64,000 nt of DNA from Paraburkholderia youngii (GCF_013366925.1 NZ_JAALDK010000001.1:2301089-2365088), one strand, 5' to 3'. Counted from the stretch's first letter, positions 42,123 through 51,967 are shown. Made by a program: numbers and translations. The notes: generated by a model from the sequence alone, not told the origin.

Positions 42123-43235
42123 CTAGAACCGCTCGATCACACCGAATTGAACACCCGCCACCGGCGCACCCGGATAGGCGACCGGCAGCCCGGTCACGTT
42201 GACGCCGCGCAGCGTGAAGCTCGAGTCGTCGTGATTCGCGAGATACGCGGCGCTGAAGTACAGCAGCAGCGTCGGCGACATGCTGTATTCGAATGCCGCG
42301 CTGAACTGGTCGGCGCTGCCACCAGGCGTCGTGTAGTCGCGCACGTGCGCATAGCCGAGCGACGCACGCGCGTTGTTCGAAAAGCTGTACTGCGCCGATA
42401 GCGAGCCGCCCGCGCCGTGATAGACCGGCGCGCCGCCATCGCCATTGAAAAAGGACAGCCACACGCGCAACTTGCCGAAGGCGTAGTTCGCGCCGCCGAG
42501 ATTCGCGCGCAGTGCACCGGCACCGTGGGTCTGCTGGCGCGCGTACAGCAGATGCAACTGGTCGAACCGATACGACGCGGTCACGTAATAGCCGTCGATA
42601 CCGTTGCCGTCCTTCTCGGACGGATCGCGCATCGCCATCATCAGCGTCGCGCTAAAGCCGGCGATGCGCGGCGACAGATACGCAACCGCATTGTTCGCGT
42701 ATGGGGTGATCTTCGACAGGTTGTTGAGCCCCGAAGCGATCGTGCCGGCGCCGAACGCGTCGAGATCGCCCTTGAACGGAATATAGATTGGCGAATACTG
42801 GCGTCCGAAGCGCAGTTCGCCCCAGCCGCCGCTCGCGCCGATCCATGCCTGGCGATTGAAGATCGAGCCGGGCACCTGCAGGCTGCCGTCGGTCGAGCCG
42901 AAGCCGTTTTCGAGCGTGAACACGATCGCGTTGCCGCCGCCGAGCGGCTCCGCGCCATGCAGCCCGACGCGCGAACCGCGATATGCGCCCGAGTCCATAC
43001 GCGCGACCCAGCCCGACCCGGGGTCGGTGATTTCGACGCTCGTGTCGATCACGCCATACAGCGAGACGAAGCCGGCGTTGGTTCCCGAAGCGGAAGCGGC
43101 TCCGGTGCCAGTATCCATGTCGGTGACGGCGCCCGCGCCGTGCGCGTAGAGCAGCAGCGCGCCACCTAACCAGGCCGCTGTCACGCCGACGCTGATCGTC
43201 AAGGCTTCGCGGACTGGGTTCTGCAGGCAAGCCAT
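42123..43235 (-). CDS. Outer-membrane porin 3 (Gram-negative general porin)
   Basis: A 370-residue porin. FVSLYGVIDTSVEI is followed by GSRVGLHGAEPLGGGNAIVFTLENGF, AWIGASGGWGELRFGRQYSPIYIPF and a closing QFGVIERF with terminal Phe. The N-terminal region is longer than normal (about 45 residues before the first strand, Gly/Thr/Ala-rich), and the GAGGAG upstream is 17 bases or more from the chosen ATG. The true start could therefore differ slightly. Divergent from the DHA2 pump gene. Confidence 0.9.
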   Translation of the reverse strand: MACLQNPVREALTISVGVTAAWLGGALLLYAHGAGAVTDMDTGTGAASASGTNAGFVSLYGVIDTSVEITDPGSGWVARMDSGAYRGSRVGLHGAEPLGGGNAIVFTLENGFGSTDGSLQVPGSIFNRQAWIGASGGWGELRFGRQYSPIYIPFKGDLDAFGAGTIASGLNNLSKITPYANNAVAYLSPRIAGFSATLMMAMRDPSEKDGNGIDGYYVTASYRFDQLHLLYARQQTHGAGALRANLGGANYAFGKLRVWLSFFNGDGGAPVYHGAGGSLSAQYSFSNNARASLGYAHVRDYTTPGGSADQFSAAFEYSMSPTLLLYFSAAYLANHDDSSFTLRGVNVTGLPVAYPGAPVAGVQFGVIERF

Positions 43236-43429
43236 GACGTGACGCAGGACGAGGTCCTCCTCAAATACATCGATCGGATATTCCGCGAGCGAACTTACCA
43301 CGTTTGGACGAGACCATGCGGGCCGTCCAGTACGCTGGCGCACACCCGAACGATGGATGTGCGCGCGGGCAGCGTCGGTCGCAGCGTGTTTTTTCGCGCG
43401 ACGAATGGTTTCGAGTAGGTGAAAACCCG

Positions 43430-43435
43430 TATAAT
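43430..43435 (+). promoter_or_regulatory. TATAAT -10 box upstream of the DHA2 pump gene
   Basis: A perfect TATAAT about 90 bases before the probable GTG start of the pump; no good -35 was found at 16-18 bases. The 11-base motif CGTCAGACAAC follows at 43444-43454. Confidence 0.4.
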
Positions 43436-43443
43436 CCTCAAGA

Positions 43444-43454
43444 CGTCAGACAAC
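43444..43454 (+). promoter_or_regulatory. CRTCAGAC-type motif at the DHA2 pump promoter
   Basis: CGTCAGACAAC, identical to the minus-strand reading of the site at 51816-51826 beside the glucarate GntR gene. It sits just downstream of the TATAAT box, a repressing position. A single hit could be chance. Confidence 0.3.
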
Positions 43455-43607
43455 TTGCGTACAATCGCCGGGTGCCTGACCGTCCGCCGCGCAGCGTCCA
43501 CCCCGAACCGCCTTCTGCCCGATCCGTGAATTCCACTGCCCCCCGCCGCCAGTTCCGCCGCAGTTCCCGCGGCCCCCGCCCTGCCGTTTCGCCACGCGCT
43601 TTACGCG

Positions 43608-45116
43608 ATGCTCGGCATCGGCCTTGTCAATATGCTGGTCGCGCTGGACCAGACCGTTGTCAGCACCGCGTTGCCGTCGATCGTCGCCGAGCTGCACGGC
43701 TTCGAATATTTCGCGTGGATCGCGAGCGCGTACCTGCTCGCGTCGGTCGTCACGGTGCCGGTGTTCGGGCGGCTCGGCGACTACTTCGGCCGCAAGCGCT
43801 TCGTGATCGCCGCGGTGATCACGTTCACGGTCGCGTCGGTGTTGTGCGGCCTGGCCAATAGCATGCTGTTTCTCGCGATCGCGCGCGGACTGCAAGGCGT
43901 CGGCGGCGGCATGATGGTCGGCACCGCGTTCGCATCGATTCCCGATCTGTTCCCCGACCCGCGCACCCGCGTGCGCTGGCAGGTCGTGCTGGCCGCGACC
44001 TACGGCATCGGCACGGCGACGGGTCCGTCGCTCGGCGGTTGGATGAGCGAGCACCTCGGCTGGCGCTCGACGTTTCTCATCAATCTGCCGGTCGGCGCGG
44101 CCGCGCTCTATTTCGTCTGGATGCATCTGCCGAACTTCCGACGGCCGCAGGAGGGCGAAGTCAAGATCGACTGGCTCGGCGCTGGGCTCGTCGCGTGCGT
44201 GCTCGGCGGTTTGCAGGCGTTCATCGAAGCAGTGCCGAAGAGTGGCCTCACGCTGGGCAATCTCGTGCTCGGCGCGTGCGTGATCATCGGTGCTGTCGCG
44301 CTCTTCAAGTGCGAAAAGCGCGCCACGCATCCGATCATTCCGCTCGATCTGTTCAAGGACGCGCAGCTCGTCACGCTATTCACGCTCGGCATGCTGTCCG
44401 GCTTCGTGATGTTCTCGCTGATCTTCTTCGCGCCTTTGCTGCTGCAAGGCGGCTTCGGTCTGTCGCCGCAGCAGGCCGGCTTGCTCGCGACGCCGATCGC
44501 CGCGTGCATCGCGCTCGGCAGTCTGCTGAACACGCGCATCGTGATTCACATGAAGAAGCCCACGCGCATTCTGACGATCGGTTTCGGGCTGCTGATGTTT
44601 GCGTCGATCGCGCTCGCGTTCGCGAATCCGGACACGCCGCGCTTGCGCATCGTGCTGCCGATGGGCGCGGTCGGCATCGGCCTCGGCTTCATCCTGAACA
44701 ATCTGAACGTGTTCGGCCAGGAGATCGCCGGACGTGAGCGCTTCGGCATCACCACCGCACTGCTGCAATCGACCCGCATGGTCGGCGGCATGCTCGGCAC
44801 CAGCATTGTCGCGACGGTCGTGCAGCATCACTATCGCGACGTCGTCACGCGCACGATGAGCGTGCTCGGCGAGCCGGCCTCATCGCAATGGCGGCCGCGT
44901 TTCGTCGATCTGCGCATCCTGATCGACGATGCATCGCGCACGCAACTGATCGCGGACATGAAGTCGTCGGGACTCGACACGCTCGCGCTGATCGATAGCG
45001 CGCGCGATGCCCTCGTGCAGTCGATTCATATGGGCGTGTGGCTGACGGCGGTGGCATCGCTCGCGGCCGCGCTGCTGGTGCAACGGATTTCGCACGTGGT
45101 GTTTCGCAAGAGCTGA
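43608..45116 (+). CDS. MFS transporter, DHA2 (EmrB/QacA) family; N-terminus frame-broken
   Basis: A 502-residue, 14-helix antiporter: LVALDQTVVSTALPSIVAEL (D1), GRLGDYFGRKRFVIA (motif A), ARGLQGVGGGMMVGTAF (motif B) and GIGTATGPSLGGWMSEHLGW (motif C). The ATG used here has no ribosome site and starts inside helix 1. A natural N-terminus (MNSTAP then an Ala/Pro-rich stretch to LPFRHALYAMLG) begins at GTG 43526 but is out of frame by one base at a run of six C (43539-43544). This points to an indel, a sequencing error or slipped-strand switching. Substrate unknown. Confidence 0.87.
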   Translation: MLGIGLVNMLVALDQTVVSTALPSIVAELHGFEYFAWIASAYLLASVVTVPVFGRLGDYFGRKRFVIAAVITFTVASVLCGLANSMLFLAIARGLQGVGGGMMVGTAFASIPDLFPDPRTRVRWQVVLAATYGIGTATGPSLGGWMSEHLGWRSTFLINLPVGAAALYFVWMHLPNFRRPQEGEVKIDWLGAGLVACVLGGLQAFIEAVPKSGLTLGNLVLGACVIIGAVALFKCEKRATHPIIPLDLFKDAQLVTLFTLGMLSGFVMFSLIFFAPLLLQGGFGLSPQQAGLLATPIAACIALGSLLNTRIVIHMKKPTRILTIGFGLLMFASIALAFANPDTPRLRIVLPMGAVGIGLGFILNNLNVFGQEIAGRERFGITTALLQSTRMVGGMLGTSIVATVVQHHYRDVVTRTMSVLGEPASSQWRPRFVDLRILIDDASRTQLIADMKSSGLDTLALIDSARDALVQSIHMGVWLTAVASLAAALLVQRISHVVFRKS

Positions 45117-45201
45117 GTGCGCGAATAAGACAAAGAGACCCGACGCCGTCACATCACGGCTCTCAATCGCATCCCAAGGATGACGAACGTGATTTGGCCG
45201 C

Positions 45202-46020
45202 TTACTGAATGGTGGCTTTCGCTCTAAGATCCTTCACCATCCTGTCGACGAGTTCCGCTTGTGCCTGCTGGTACAGCATCGGCTTCATGTCTTCGAACGA
45301 CGGAACCTGCAAGGGGCGAGTGTCATCGACTTCGATCACATGAAAACCGTATCCGGTCTTGATCGGCGTGCGCGTGTATTCGCCCTTGTGCAAATGCGAA
45401 ACCGCGTCAGCAAACGGTTTGACCATTTTGCTGGAAGTTGTCCAGCCCAGATCTCCGCCGTTATATCGAGTGTCGGCATCGATCGATTCCTTTGCGAGGT
45501 CGCCGAATGACGCACCCTTGTTCAGCTTCGCGATGATGTCTTTTGCCTGGCCTTCATCCTTGACGAGGATATGGCGGACTTTATATTGCGTGCTTCCGCC
45601 TTTTGCTTTCATGTCGTTGTACATCGCCTTCAATTGATCGTCACTGACAGGATTCTTTTTCAGAAAGTCCTGCATGTACGCTCTGACGATCTCGATCTCC
45701 CACGTCGCCTGCGCCTGCGCGAGAATCTTTTGCCGCGCGGCCTCGGCGCGTGCCGCGACTTTCGGGTCGCGGTCGAAGCCACTTTTCTGCGCCTGCTGGA
45801 ACAGTACTTCGCGCCGGATCAGTTCGTCCCGGACATGGTCCGTCAATTGTGGGGAATCGGAAAATCCTTGCGCATGCGCCTGTCCGATGTACAAATCGGC
45901 ATCGGCCTGAGAAACCGGTTTGCCATTGACCGTGACGAAGGGCTTTTCTGTCGCACCCGTCGCCAATGAGAGCGTTGCACCGAGCACAAGTGCCAACATC
46001 CGTCGTGATAGTACTTTCAT
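45202..46020 (-). CDS. Periplasmic parvulin-type peptidyl-prolyl isomerase
   Basis: About 272 residues with a signal peptide (MKVLSRRMLALVLGATLSLA, cleaved after TGA), a SurA-like N-terminal chaperone region rich in DxKVAARAE helices, and a parvulin domain: QYKVRHILVKDEGQAKDII, FGDLAKESIDADTRYNGGDLGW and GYGFHVIEVDDTRP. It assists folding of exported or outer-membrane proteins. Frames open to 46056, and ATG at 46032 is possible; no start has a clear ribosome site. It follows the GH3 lipoprotein gene by 83 bases on the same strand, so a shared transcript is possible. Confidence 0.9.
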   Translation of the reverse strand: MKVLSRRMLALVLGATLSLATGATEKPFVTVNGKPVSQADADLYIGQAHAQGFSDSPQLTDHVRDELIRREVLFQQAQKSGFDRDPKVAARAEAARQKILAQAQATWEIEIVRAYMQDFLKKNPVSDDQLKAMYNDMKAKGGSTQYKVRHILVKDEGQAKDIIAKLNKGASFGDLAKESIDADTRYNGGDLGWTTSSKMVKPFADAVSHLHKGEYTRTPIKTGYGFHVIEVDDTRPLQVPSFEDMKPMLYQQAQAELVDRMVKDLRAKATIQ

Positions 46021-46103
46021 TAAGCGGACCATTTTCGTTGGTGTGTGTAACGCCAAGTCCGATCAGGCATCGAAGCTGATCAGACCCGGCGCTTTACTCG
46101 ACT

Positions 46104-48518
46104 TTATTTAGTAATAGTTCCCGCAAGAGTCAGGCTGCGCGACGAGTTCCCGATATACACCGAGTAGGAACCCGTCGGGGTCGTCCACTGCTGCGCATCT
46201 TTACTCCAGGTGCTGAGCGGATGATTCGGCGCGGCGGGATCGATCGAGATCGACACGGTCTGCGTTCCGCCTGCATTCAGACTCACCTTCTGGAATCCCA
46301 CCAGACGCTTGGGCGGCTCTCCCGCCGACGTCGGCAGCGCAACGTACACCTGCGGAACTTCGGCGCCCGCGACGGAACCCGTGTTCTTCACGACCGCGCT
46401 AACCGTGTACGTGCCGTTTGCTCCGGTGCTGACGGTCGGATTGGTAATCGTGAAGCTCGTGTACGAAAGACCATAACCGAACGGGAATGCCGGCGTCTTG
46501 CCCATTGCGTCGTACCAGCGGTAGCCGACATTGAGCGCTTCGGAGTAGGTGACCGTCGCGCTTCCGTTGATCGACACGCCCGGGTACTGGTAAGGCGTAA
46601 TCGAGTCCATGAAGCCCTGGCCGACCTGCGGGAACGTCACAGGTAGCTTGCCGGACGGATTCGCGACACCCCACAGCAGATCCGCCACGATGTGCCCGTC
46701 TTCCTGGCCGGGGAACCACGTCTCGAGAATCGCGCTCGCGGCGGATGTCCCGCCGGTGAGGATCGACGGATCGAGCGCTTCGGCGGCACTGTCCTTCAGA
46801 ACGAGCACGGTGTTGCTGTTCGCCGCGACGATGGTCTGCAGCAGCGCGAGCGTGTTGCTGTTCCTGGCGGTACTCGAGGTGGTGATCGAGCTCGACTTCG
46901 GCGAATACCAGTCGAGCGTATTCAGGTACTTGCCTGTGTCGAGCGTCAGGCCCGTCGAGTCGGTAAAGGTCGCCTGGTCGGCACCTTCCTCCGACATGGA
47001 GCCGGCCATGAAGATCACAGCGTCGGCGCCGGTCGCCGCTGACGTGACATCGGAGATGGTGGCGGCCGCGCCGTCGATCGTGCCAGTCGAATTGTTGTCG
47101 TCGACGAGCGCCAGATGAACCTGAGCACCGGCATTGCCGAGGTTCGCTAGCGTGTCCTTGATGCCCTGCACCGGCGTCACGGTGTACAAGGCGACGACGT
47201 CGGAGCTGCCGCCGCCCGAACCCATCGGGTGGCCGACCGAGCTGCCGCCGGCAACAGCTTGCTGCGCATAGACCTGTGTCGTCTTGCCGACCACAAGGAC
47301 ATTTCGAACCGTCTTTTTCAGCGGCAAAGTCCCGTTGTTTTGCAGCAGCACGGCCGACTGTTCGCCAATCTGCTTCGCGACCGTACCGTCGGCCGTCGCG
47401 TTGATCGCGGTCTGAGGAATGGGCCGATCGAAGATGCCCGCGCGAAACATCTGCGTGTATCGGCGCAGCAGAGCATTGTCGATATCCGAGGTCTGAATCT
47501 GACCCGAAGCCAAAGCCGCATTCAAGTTTGCCGGCGACCAGTTCTGCGGCAGCGGCATTTCGTTGTCCATGCCTGCCAGAAGGGTCGGCGCGGTACTGTG
47601 CGCCGCAAAGAAGTCCGACTGCACGTAGCCCTTGAAGCCCCATTGTCCGCGCAGCACATCGGACAGGATGTGCTTCTGCTCGCACATCGAAAAGCCGTTC
47701 ACCGAGTTGTACGAACACATGACGGCGCCGACGTTGCCTGCCTTCACCGCCATTTCAAACGGCAGCATATAGAGTTCGTGCAACGTCTGGTCGTCGATGC
47801 TCTCCTGAATCGTCATGCGATTCGTTTCCTGCTCATTCGCCACGAGGTGCTTCGCCATCGCGATCATGCCGTGCGCTTGCACGGCCTGGATTTCGGCGAC
47901 ACCCATCGTGCCGGTGAGATAGGGGTCCTCGCCCATGTACTCGAAGTTGCGTCCGCCCACCGGCAATCTTGCCAGGTTCATACCCGGCGCTTCGAACACG
48001 TGCAGAGCCAGATTGCCTCCTTCGACGCCAACCACGTTGCCAAACTGGGTTGCTACGGAAGGATCGAACGAAGCCGCCATCGCGATGGCTGAAGGCAGAG
48101 CGGTCGCCTTGGCGGAGCTGGAATCCGTATAGGCGGCAAAGCCCGATACGGACGGAGAAACGCAGTCGTTCTGGCCGATACCCACGGGCCCATTGGTGAT
48201 ACGCAATGTCGGAATAGCGTACTTCGTCAGGCCGAGAATGTGCCGCGCACCGTAGCACTGCGGCAATTCAGGCAGGATGCCGGGATTCGAACCGGCCAAT
48301 TGCTCTTCCTTATCGGCAAGCGCCATGGCGGGGACAAGCAGTGCCGCGCGTGCTTCGGGAGACAGTGACGTATTCATCCATGGCATGGTGGATGTCTGCG
48401 TCGGGGCTGGCGTTGAAGCCGCCGTTGTGTTCGGACTATCACTGCCACCGCACGCCGCCAGAATGAATACGAAACTTGCGGCAGCGGCTGTTCTCCTCTG
48501 AGTGAATTTCACAGACAT
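46104..48518 (-). CDS. GH3 family beta-glucosidase, lipoprotein
   Basis: About 804 residues. An N-terminal lipobox (FVFILAACGGSD) suggests membrane anchoring after export. The GH3 N-domain carries KHLVANEQETNR and nucleophile region GYVQSDFFAAH. The GH3 C-domain includes MSEEGADQATF and WFPGQEDGHIVADLLWG, and a C-terminal fibronectin III-like domain ends with VSLNAGGTQTVSISIDP. It would hydrolyse beta-glucosides such as cello-oligosaccharides or plant glycosides at the cell envelope. The start is set by GAGGAAAG before ATG. Two CRTCAGAC-type motifs lie 220-290 bases upstream, possibly linking it to the glucarate regulator. Confidence 0.93.
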   Translation of the reverse strand: MSVKFTQRRTAAAASFVFILAACGGSDSPNTTAASTPAPTQTSTMPWMNTSLSPEARAALLVPAMALADKEEQLAGSNPGILPELPQCYGARHILGLTKYAIPTLRITNGPVGIGQNDCVSPSVSGFAAYTDSSSAKATALPSAIAMAASFDPSVATQFGNVVGVEGGNLALHVFEAPGMNLARLPVGGRNFEYMGEDPYLTGTMGVAEIQAVQAHGMIAMAKHLVANEQETNRMTIQESIDDQTLHELYMLPFEMAVKAGNVGAVMCSYNSVNGFSMCEQKHILSDVLRGQWGFKGYVQSDFFAAHSTAPTLLAGMDNEMPLPQNWSPANLNAALASGQIQTSDIDNALLRRYTQMFRAGIFDRPIPQTAINATADGTVAKQIGEQSAVLLQNNGTLPLKKTVRNVLVVGKTTQVYAQQAVAGGSSVGHPMGSGGGSSDVVALYTVTPVQGIKDTLANLGNAGAQVHLALVDDNNSTGTIDGAAATISDVTSAATGADAVIFMAGSMSEEGADQATFTDSTGLTLDTGKYLNTLDWYSPKSSSITTSSTARNSNTLALLQTIVAANSNTVLVLKDSAAEALDPSILTGGTSAASAILETWFPGQEDGHIVADLLWGVANPSGKLPVTFPQVGQGFMDSITPYQYPGVSINGSATVTYSEALNVGYRWYDAMGKTPAFPFGYGLSYTSFTITNPTVSTGANGTYTVSAVVKNTGSVAGAEVPQVYVALPTSAGEPPKRLVGFQKVSLNAGGTQTVSISIDPAAPNHPLSTWSKDAQQWTTPTGSYSVYIGNSSRSLTLAGTITK

Positions 48519-48735
48519 GTCTTTCCTCAATTGTTATATGCACAAATGCGAGACGCGCATCGGTCGTTTTAATGTGAAGGACTGCGATTCGATTTATTGC
48601 CAGTTTTCCGCTTGCTGCTGCTCCAAGGCCCGAATCTAAAAAGACATGCAGACCTGGCTGGAAACCTCTCGTTCCCGACGTTCACCTCAACATGGACACG
48701 TTCCGCTTTCCAGTGAAGCCATCGTAATGATTTAA

Positions 48736-48750
48736 TCGTCATCAGACGAC
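48736..48750. promoter_or_regulatory. CRTCAGAC-type motif upstream of the GH3 gene, site 1
   Basis: TCGTC-ATCA-GACGA, a perfect inverted repeat containing CATCAGACGAC. It matches the sites around the glucarate GntR gene. Confidence 0.4.
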
Positions 48751-48801
48751 TGGGGTTTACGTGATAGCAATAAAAACAATGACTTAATAGATATGCACGG
48801 A

Positions 48802-48812
48802 CGTCAGACGAT
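48802..48812. promoter_or_regulatory. CRTCAGAC-type motif upstream of the GH3 gene, site 2
   Basis: CGTCAGACGAT, 62 bases from site 1, with a perfect CGTC-A-GACG palindrome. Confidence 0.4.
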
Positions 48813-48847
48813 TAGTGTGTGCGGCGAGCGAGGATCTCGACGGCCTG

Positions 48848-48894
48848 AAAACAAAAAGCCTGGCGGACCGCACCTTTTGTGCAGCCCGCCAGGC
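48848..48894 (-). terminator. Terminator of the gudP-gudD operon
   Basis: Perfect 10-bp stem AGCCTGGCGG/CCGCCAGGCT (48857-48866 with 48885-48894) with an inner GCAC/GTGC; on the minus strand TTTTTGTTTT follows. Confidence 0.9.
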
Positions 48895-48916
48895 TGTCGA
48901 TTGAATTAAATCCTCT

Positions 48917-50266
48917 TTAACGCACGAGACACGGACGCTTGTTATCGAACTTCCAGTTCGGAATCAGATATTGCATGGCAACGCCGTCGTCGCGCGCGCC
49001 GAGGCCGTGCTGCTGATACAGCGCGTGCGCCTTGTCGAGTTCGTCCATATCGAGCTCGATGCCGAGGCCCGGCTTCTGCGGCACCTTGACCTTGCCGCCG
49101 ACGATCTGCAACGGATCGCGCGTCAGGAACTGACCGTCCTGCCAGATCCAGTGCGTATCGATCGCGGTGATCTTGCCCGGCGCCGCGGCCGCGACGTGCG
49201 TGAACATCGCGAGCGAAATGTCGAAGTGGTTGTTCGAATGCGAACCCCACGTGAGGCCCCAGTCGTTGCACATCTGCGCGACGCGCACCGAGCCCTGCAT
49301 GGTCCAGAAATGCGGATCGGCGAGCGGAATGTCCACCGATTGCAGCTGGATGGCGTGCCCCATCTGACGCCAGTCGGTCGCGATCATGTTGGTCGCCGTC
49401 GGCAGGCCGGTCGCGCGGCGGAACTCGGCCATCACTTCGCGGCCCGAATAGCCGTTCTCCGCGCCGCACGGATCTTCCGCGTAGGCGAGCACGTCGTGCT
49501 TGTCACGGCACAGGCGCACCGCTTCGGCGAGCGACCACGCGCCGTTCGGGTCGAGCGTCACGCGCGCTTCGGGGAAGCGCTCGGCCAGCGCCGTGACCGC
49601 CTCGATCTCGGCGTCACCCGGCAGCACGCCGCCCTTCAGCTTGAAGTCGTTGAAGCCGTAGCGCGCCTTCGCGGCTTCGGCGAGACGCACGACCGTTTCC
49701 GGCGTCAGCGCTTGTTCGGTGCGCACGCGCTCCCAGTCGTCACGCGCGCCGGCGTTGTTCGCGTACGGCAGATCGGTCTTGTTGCGATCGCCGATATAGA
49801 ACAGGTAGCCGAGCATTTCCACCTCGTCCCGCTGCTGGCCTTCGCCGAGCAGCGCCGCGACCGGTACGCCGAGATGCTGGCCGAGCAGGTCCAGTAGCGC
49901 GGCTTCGAGCGCGGTCACCGCGTGAATCGTCGTGCGCAGGTCGAAGGTCTGCAGACCGCGACCGCCTGCGTCGCGATCGGCGAACTGCGTGCGCACCTTG
50001 TTGAGGATCGCCTGCAGATTGCCGATCGACTGACCGACCACGAACGGCCGCGCGTCGTCGATCGTCTTGCGGATGTTCTCGCCGCCCGGCACTTCGCCGA
50101 CACCGGTATGGCCCGCGCTGTCGCGCAGGATCACGACGTTGCGCGTAAAGAACGGACCATGTGCGCCGCTCAGATTCATCAGCATGCTGTCGCGGCCAGC
50201 GACGGGCACGACGCGCAGCTCGGTGACGACCGGCGTGGCGTTCGATTCGGTAGGTTTGGTGGACAT
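48917..50266 (-). CDS. gudD: Glucarate dehydratase
   Basis: A 449-residue enolase-superfamily enzyme that dehydrates D-glucarate (and L-idarate) to 5-keto-4-deoxyglucarate. It matches E. coli GudD along its length: [45 protein letters not shown] (KxK lysines), [10 protein letters not shown] and YAEDPCG (Mg2+ ligands), [12 protein letters not shown] and [12 protein letters not shown] (catalytic His), and ends in [14 protein letters not shown] ribosome site. It follows the transporter gene gudP in one operon. The next enzyme of the pathway (KDG dehydratase/aldolase) is not in the window. Confidence 0.97.
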   Translation of the reverse strand: MSTKPTESNATPVVTELRVVPVAGRDSMLMNLSGAHGPFFTRNVVILRDSAGHTGVGEVPGGENIRKTIDDARPFVVGQSIGNLQAILNKVRTQFADRDAGGRGLQTFDLRTTIHAVTALEAALLDLLGQHLGVPVAALLGEGQQRDEVEMLGYLFYIGDRNKTDLPYANNAGARDDWERVRTEQALTPETVVRLAEAAKARYGFNDFKLKGGVLPGDAEIEAVTALAERFPEARVTLDPNGAWSLAEAVRLCRDKHDVLAYAEDPCGAENGYSGREVMAEFRRATGLPTATNMIATDWRQMGHAIQLQSVDIPLADPHFWTMQGSVRVAQMCNDWGLTWGSHSNNHFDISLAMFTHVAAAAPGKITAIDTHWIWQDGQFLTRDPLQIVGGKVKVPQKPGLGIELDMDELDKAHALYQQHGLGARDDGVAMQYLIPNWKFDNKRPCLVR

Positions 50267-50396
50267 GGGAAAAGCACCTGTGTGATGAAGTAAGCCGGCC
50301 GGCGGAAGCCGCCGCGCGCTGCGTGCGCGTTCGGCCAGACCGGATGAAAACTCGAATACAGAAGAACTGACGGCCGCATACGAGCCGTCAGTGTAG

Positions 50397-51728
50397 TCAA
50401 TGCGCGTTGCCGCGCAACGACTCGGGCGCCGGCTCGCGATTGCCGGGCTTGTTGCGCGTCAGGAAGCCGGCCGCGGCCGCGAGCAGCGACGCGACGCCGA
50501 GGCCGTACAAGCCGCCCGTGATCGACCCCGTGTGCTGCTGCAGATAGCCGAAGGTAGCGGGCGCGAAGAAGCCGCCGAGGTTGCCGAGCGAGTTGATCAG
50601 CGCGAGCACGCCGGCGGCGACGCGCGCATCGAGGTAGCCCTGCGGAATCGGCCAGAACAGCGACGACGCCGCCTTGAAGCCGATCGCCGAGAAGCAGATC
50701 GCGACGAACGAGAACACCGGGTTGCCCGATGTCGACGCGAACAGGCCGATCGCCGCGATGACGAGCGCGACCGCGAGCCAGCCCTGCTGATGACGCCATT
50801 TCGCCGATACGACCGCGAAACCATACATCGCGACCATCGCGATCAACCATGGAATCGCGTTGAACATGCCGACCTCGAAATCGGACAGGCCGCCCATCTT
50901 GCGGATGATCGTGGGCAGCCAGAAAGTGGCCGCGTAGATCGTCAGCTGGATCGCGAAGTACAGGAAGCAGAACAGCGCGATCTGCGGGTCCTTCAGCAGC
51001 TTCATCGTCGGCAGATGCGCGCCGCCCTGCGCTTCGCGCTCGGCCTGTTCGGCCGCGATCGAGTGTTCGAGCACGCGCTGTTCTTCGCCGGTGAGCCAGT
51101 GCGCGTCGCGGATGTGCGACTTCAGCAGCAACCAGCTGACGATGCACAGCACGATCGAGAACCCGCCTTCGATCAGGAACATCCACTGCCAGCCTTGCAG
51201 GCCGAGGCCGCGAATGGACAGCAGCGAGCCGGTGATCGGGCCGGACAGCACCGACGCGAGCGCCGAGCCGGACAGAAAGATCGCCATCGCCTTGCCGCGT
51301 TCTTTTTGCGGCAGCCACTGCGTGAAGTAAAAGACGACGCCGGGAAAGAAGCCCGCCTCGGCGACGCCGAGCAGGAACCGCAGCACGTAAAACGACGTAT
51401 CGTTCCACACGAACGCCATCGCGCCCGCCACCAGCCCCCACGTGCCCATGATGCGCGTGAGCCACGCGCGCGCGCCGAACTTCTGCATCAGCACGTTCGA
51501 CGGCACTTCGAACAGCGCGTAGCCGATGAAGAACAGCCCGCTGCCGAGACCGTAGGCTGCCGCGCCGATGCCGAGATCGGTCTTCATGTGCGCGTTGACG
51601 AAGCCGATGTTCACGCGGTCGATATAGTTCGCGATGAACATGATCAGGAAAAGCGGCAGCACGTTGCGCTTCACTTTTGCGACCGCTGATTCGAGCGGGT
51701 CGAGCGCGGTAGTCAGAACTGATGTCAA
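50397..51728 (-). CDS. gudP: MFS glucarate/galactarate transporter (GudP, ACS family)
   Basis: A 443-residue, 12-helix anion:cation symporter: [44 protein letters not shown] (motif A region), [20 protein letters not shown]. The start is TTG with GGGGAGAC seven bases upstream ([20 protein letters not shown]); the frame extends to 51773. The neighbour gudD and divergent GntR gene fix the substrate class as aldarates. 130 bases separate it from gudD. Confidence 0.9.
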   Translation of the reverse strand: MTSVLTTALDPLESAVAKVKRNVLPLFLIMFIANYIDRVNIGFVNAHMKTDLGIGAAAYGLGSGLFFIGYALFEVPSNVLMQKFGARAWLTRIMGTWGLVAGAMAFVWNDTSFYVLRFLLGVAEAGFFPGVVFYFTQWLPQKERGKAMAIFLSGSALASVLSGPITGSLLSIRGLGLQGWQWMFLIEGGFSIVLCIVSWLLLKSHIRDAHWLTGEEQRVLEHSIAAEQAEREAQGGAHLPTMKLLKDPQIALFCFLYFAIQLTIYAATFWLPTIIRKMGGLSDFEVGMFNAIPWLIAMVAMYGFAVVSAKWRHQQGWLAVALVIAAIGLFASTSGNPVFSFVAICFSAIGFKAASSLFWPIPQGYLDARVAAGVLALINSLGNLGGFFAPATFGYLQQHTGSITGGLYGLGVASLLAAAAGFLTRNKPGNREPAPESLRGNAH

Positions 51729-51803
51729 GATTTGTCTCCCCTGTCGGCCATGTGGCCTGGTGGAACGCAGCACGACGCAACAGGTGAGTGCGAGACCCGC
51801 CGG

Positions 51804-51828
51804 TAGGTCTGATACGTTGTCTGACGAC
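51804..51828. promoter_or_regulatory. Tandem CRTCAGAC-type operators between gudP and the GntR gene
   Basis: Minus-strand readings CGTATCAGACC and CGTCAGACAAC lie back to back (51806-51815 and 51816-51826, the latter within TGTC-TGAC-GACA). They sit about 80-100 bases upstream of the gudP start, in the divergent control region. Confidence 0.5.
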
Positions 51829-51956
51829 AGTCTACCGCGTTATTTTTCTCAAATCCAGTTGGGTGTTTACCCTGCGTGTCTCGATCAACGCCTTTGAAAT
51901 AACAACGGATTCAAGGCTTCAAAGGCTATAGCCCACTTCTAGGTCTCACTAGATAA

Positions 51957-51967
51957 GACGTCTGATG
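51957..51967. promoter_or_regulatory. CRTCAGAC-type operator nearest the GntR gene
   Basis: Minus strand CATCAGACGTC. It lies about 175 bases before the GntR start and 130 bases from the tandem pair, as for a regulator that controls its own gene and the divergent transporter. Confidence 0.45.

Noticed and set aside
43446..44330. 294-codon minus-strand frame opposite the DHA2 pump
   Set aside because: Composition dominated by Arg, His and Glu, no motifs and no ribosome site; typical antisense shadow.
50179..51780. Long open frame (533 codons) in another frame over gudP and gudD start
   Set aside because: Arg/Ala-rich product of the high-GC third-position effect; the true gudP frame in the same interval has motifs and a ribosome site.
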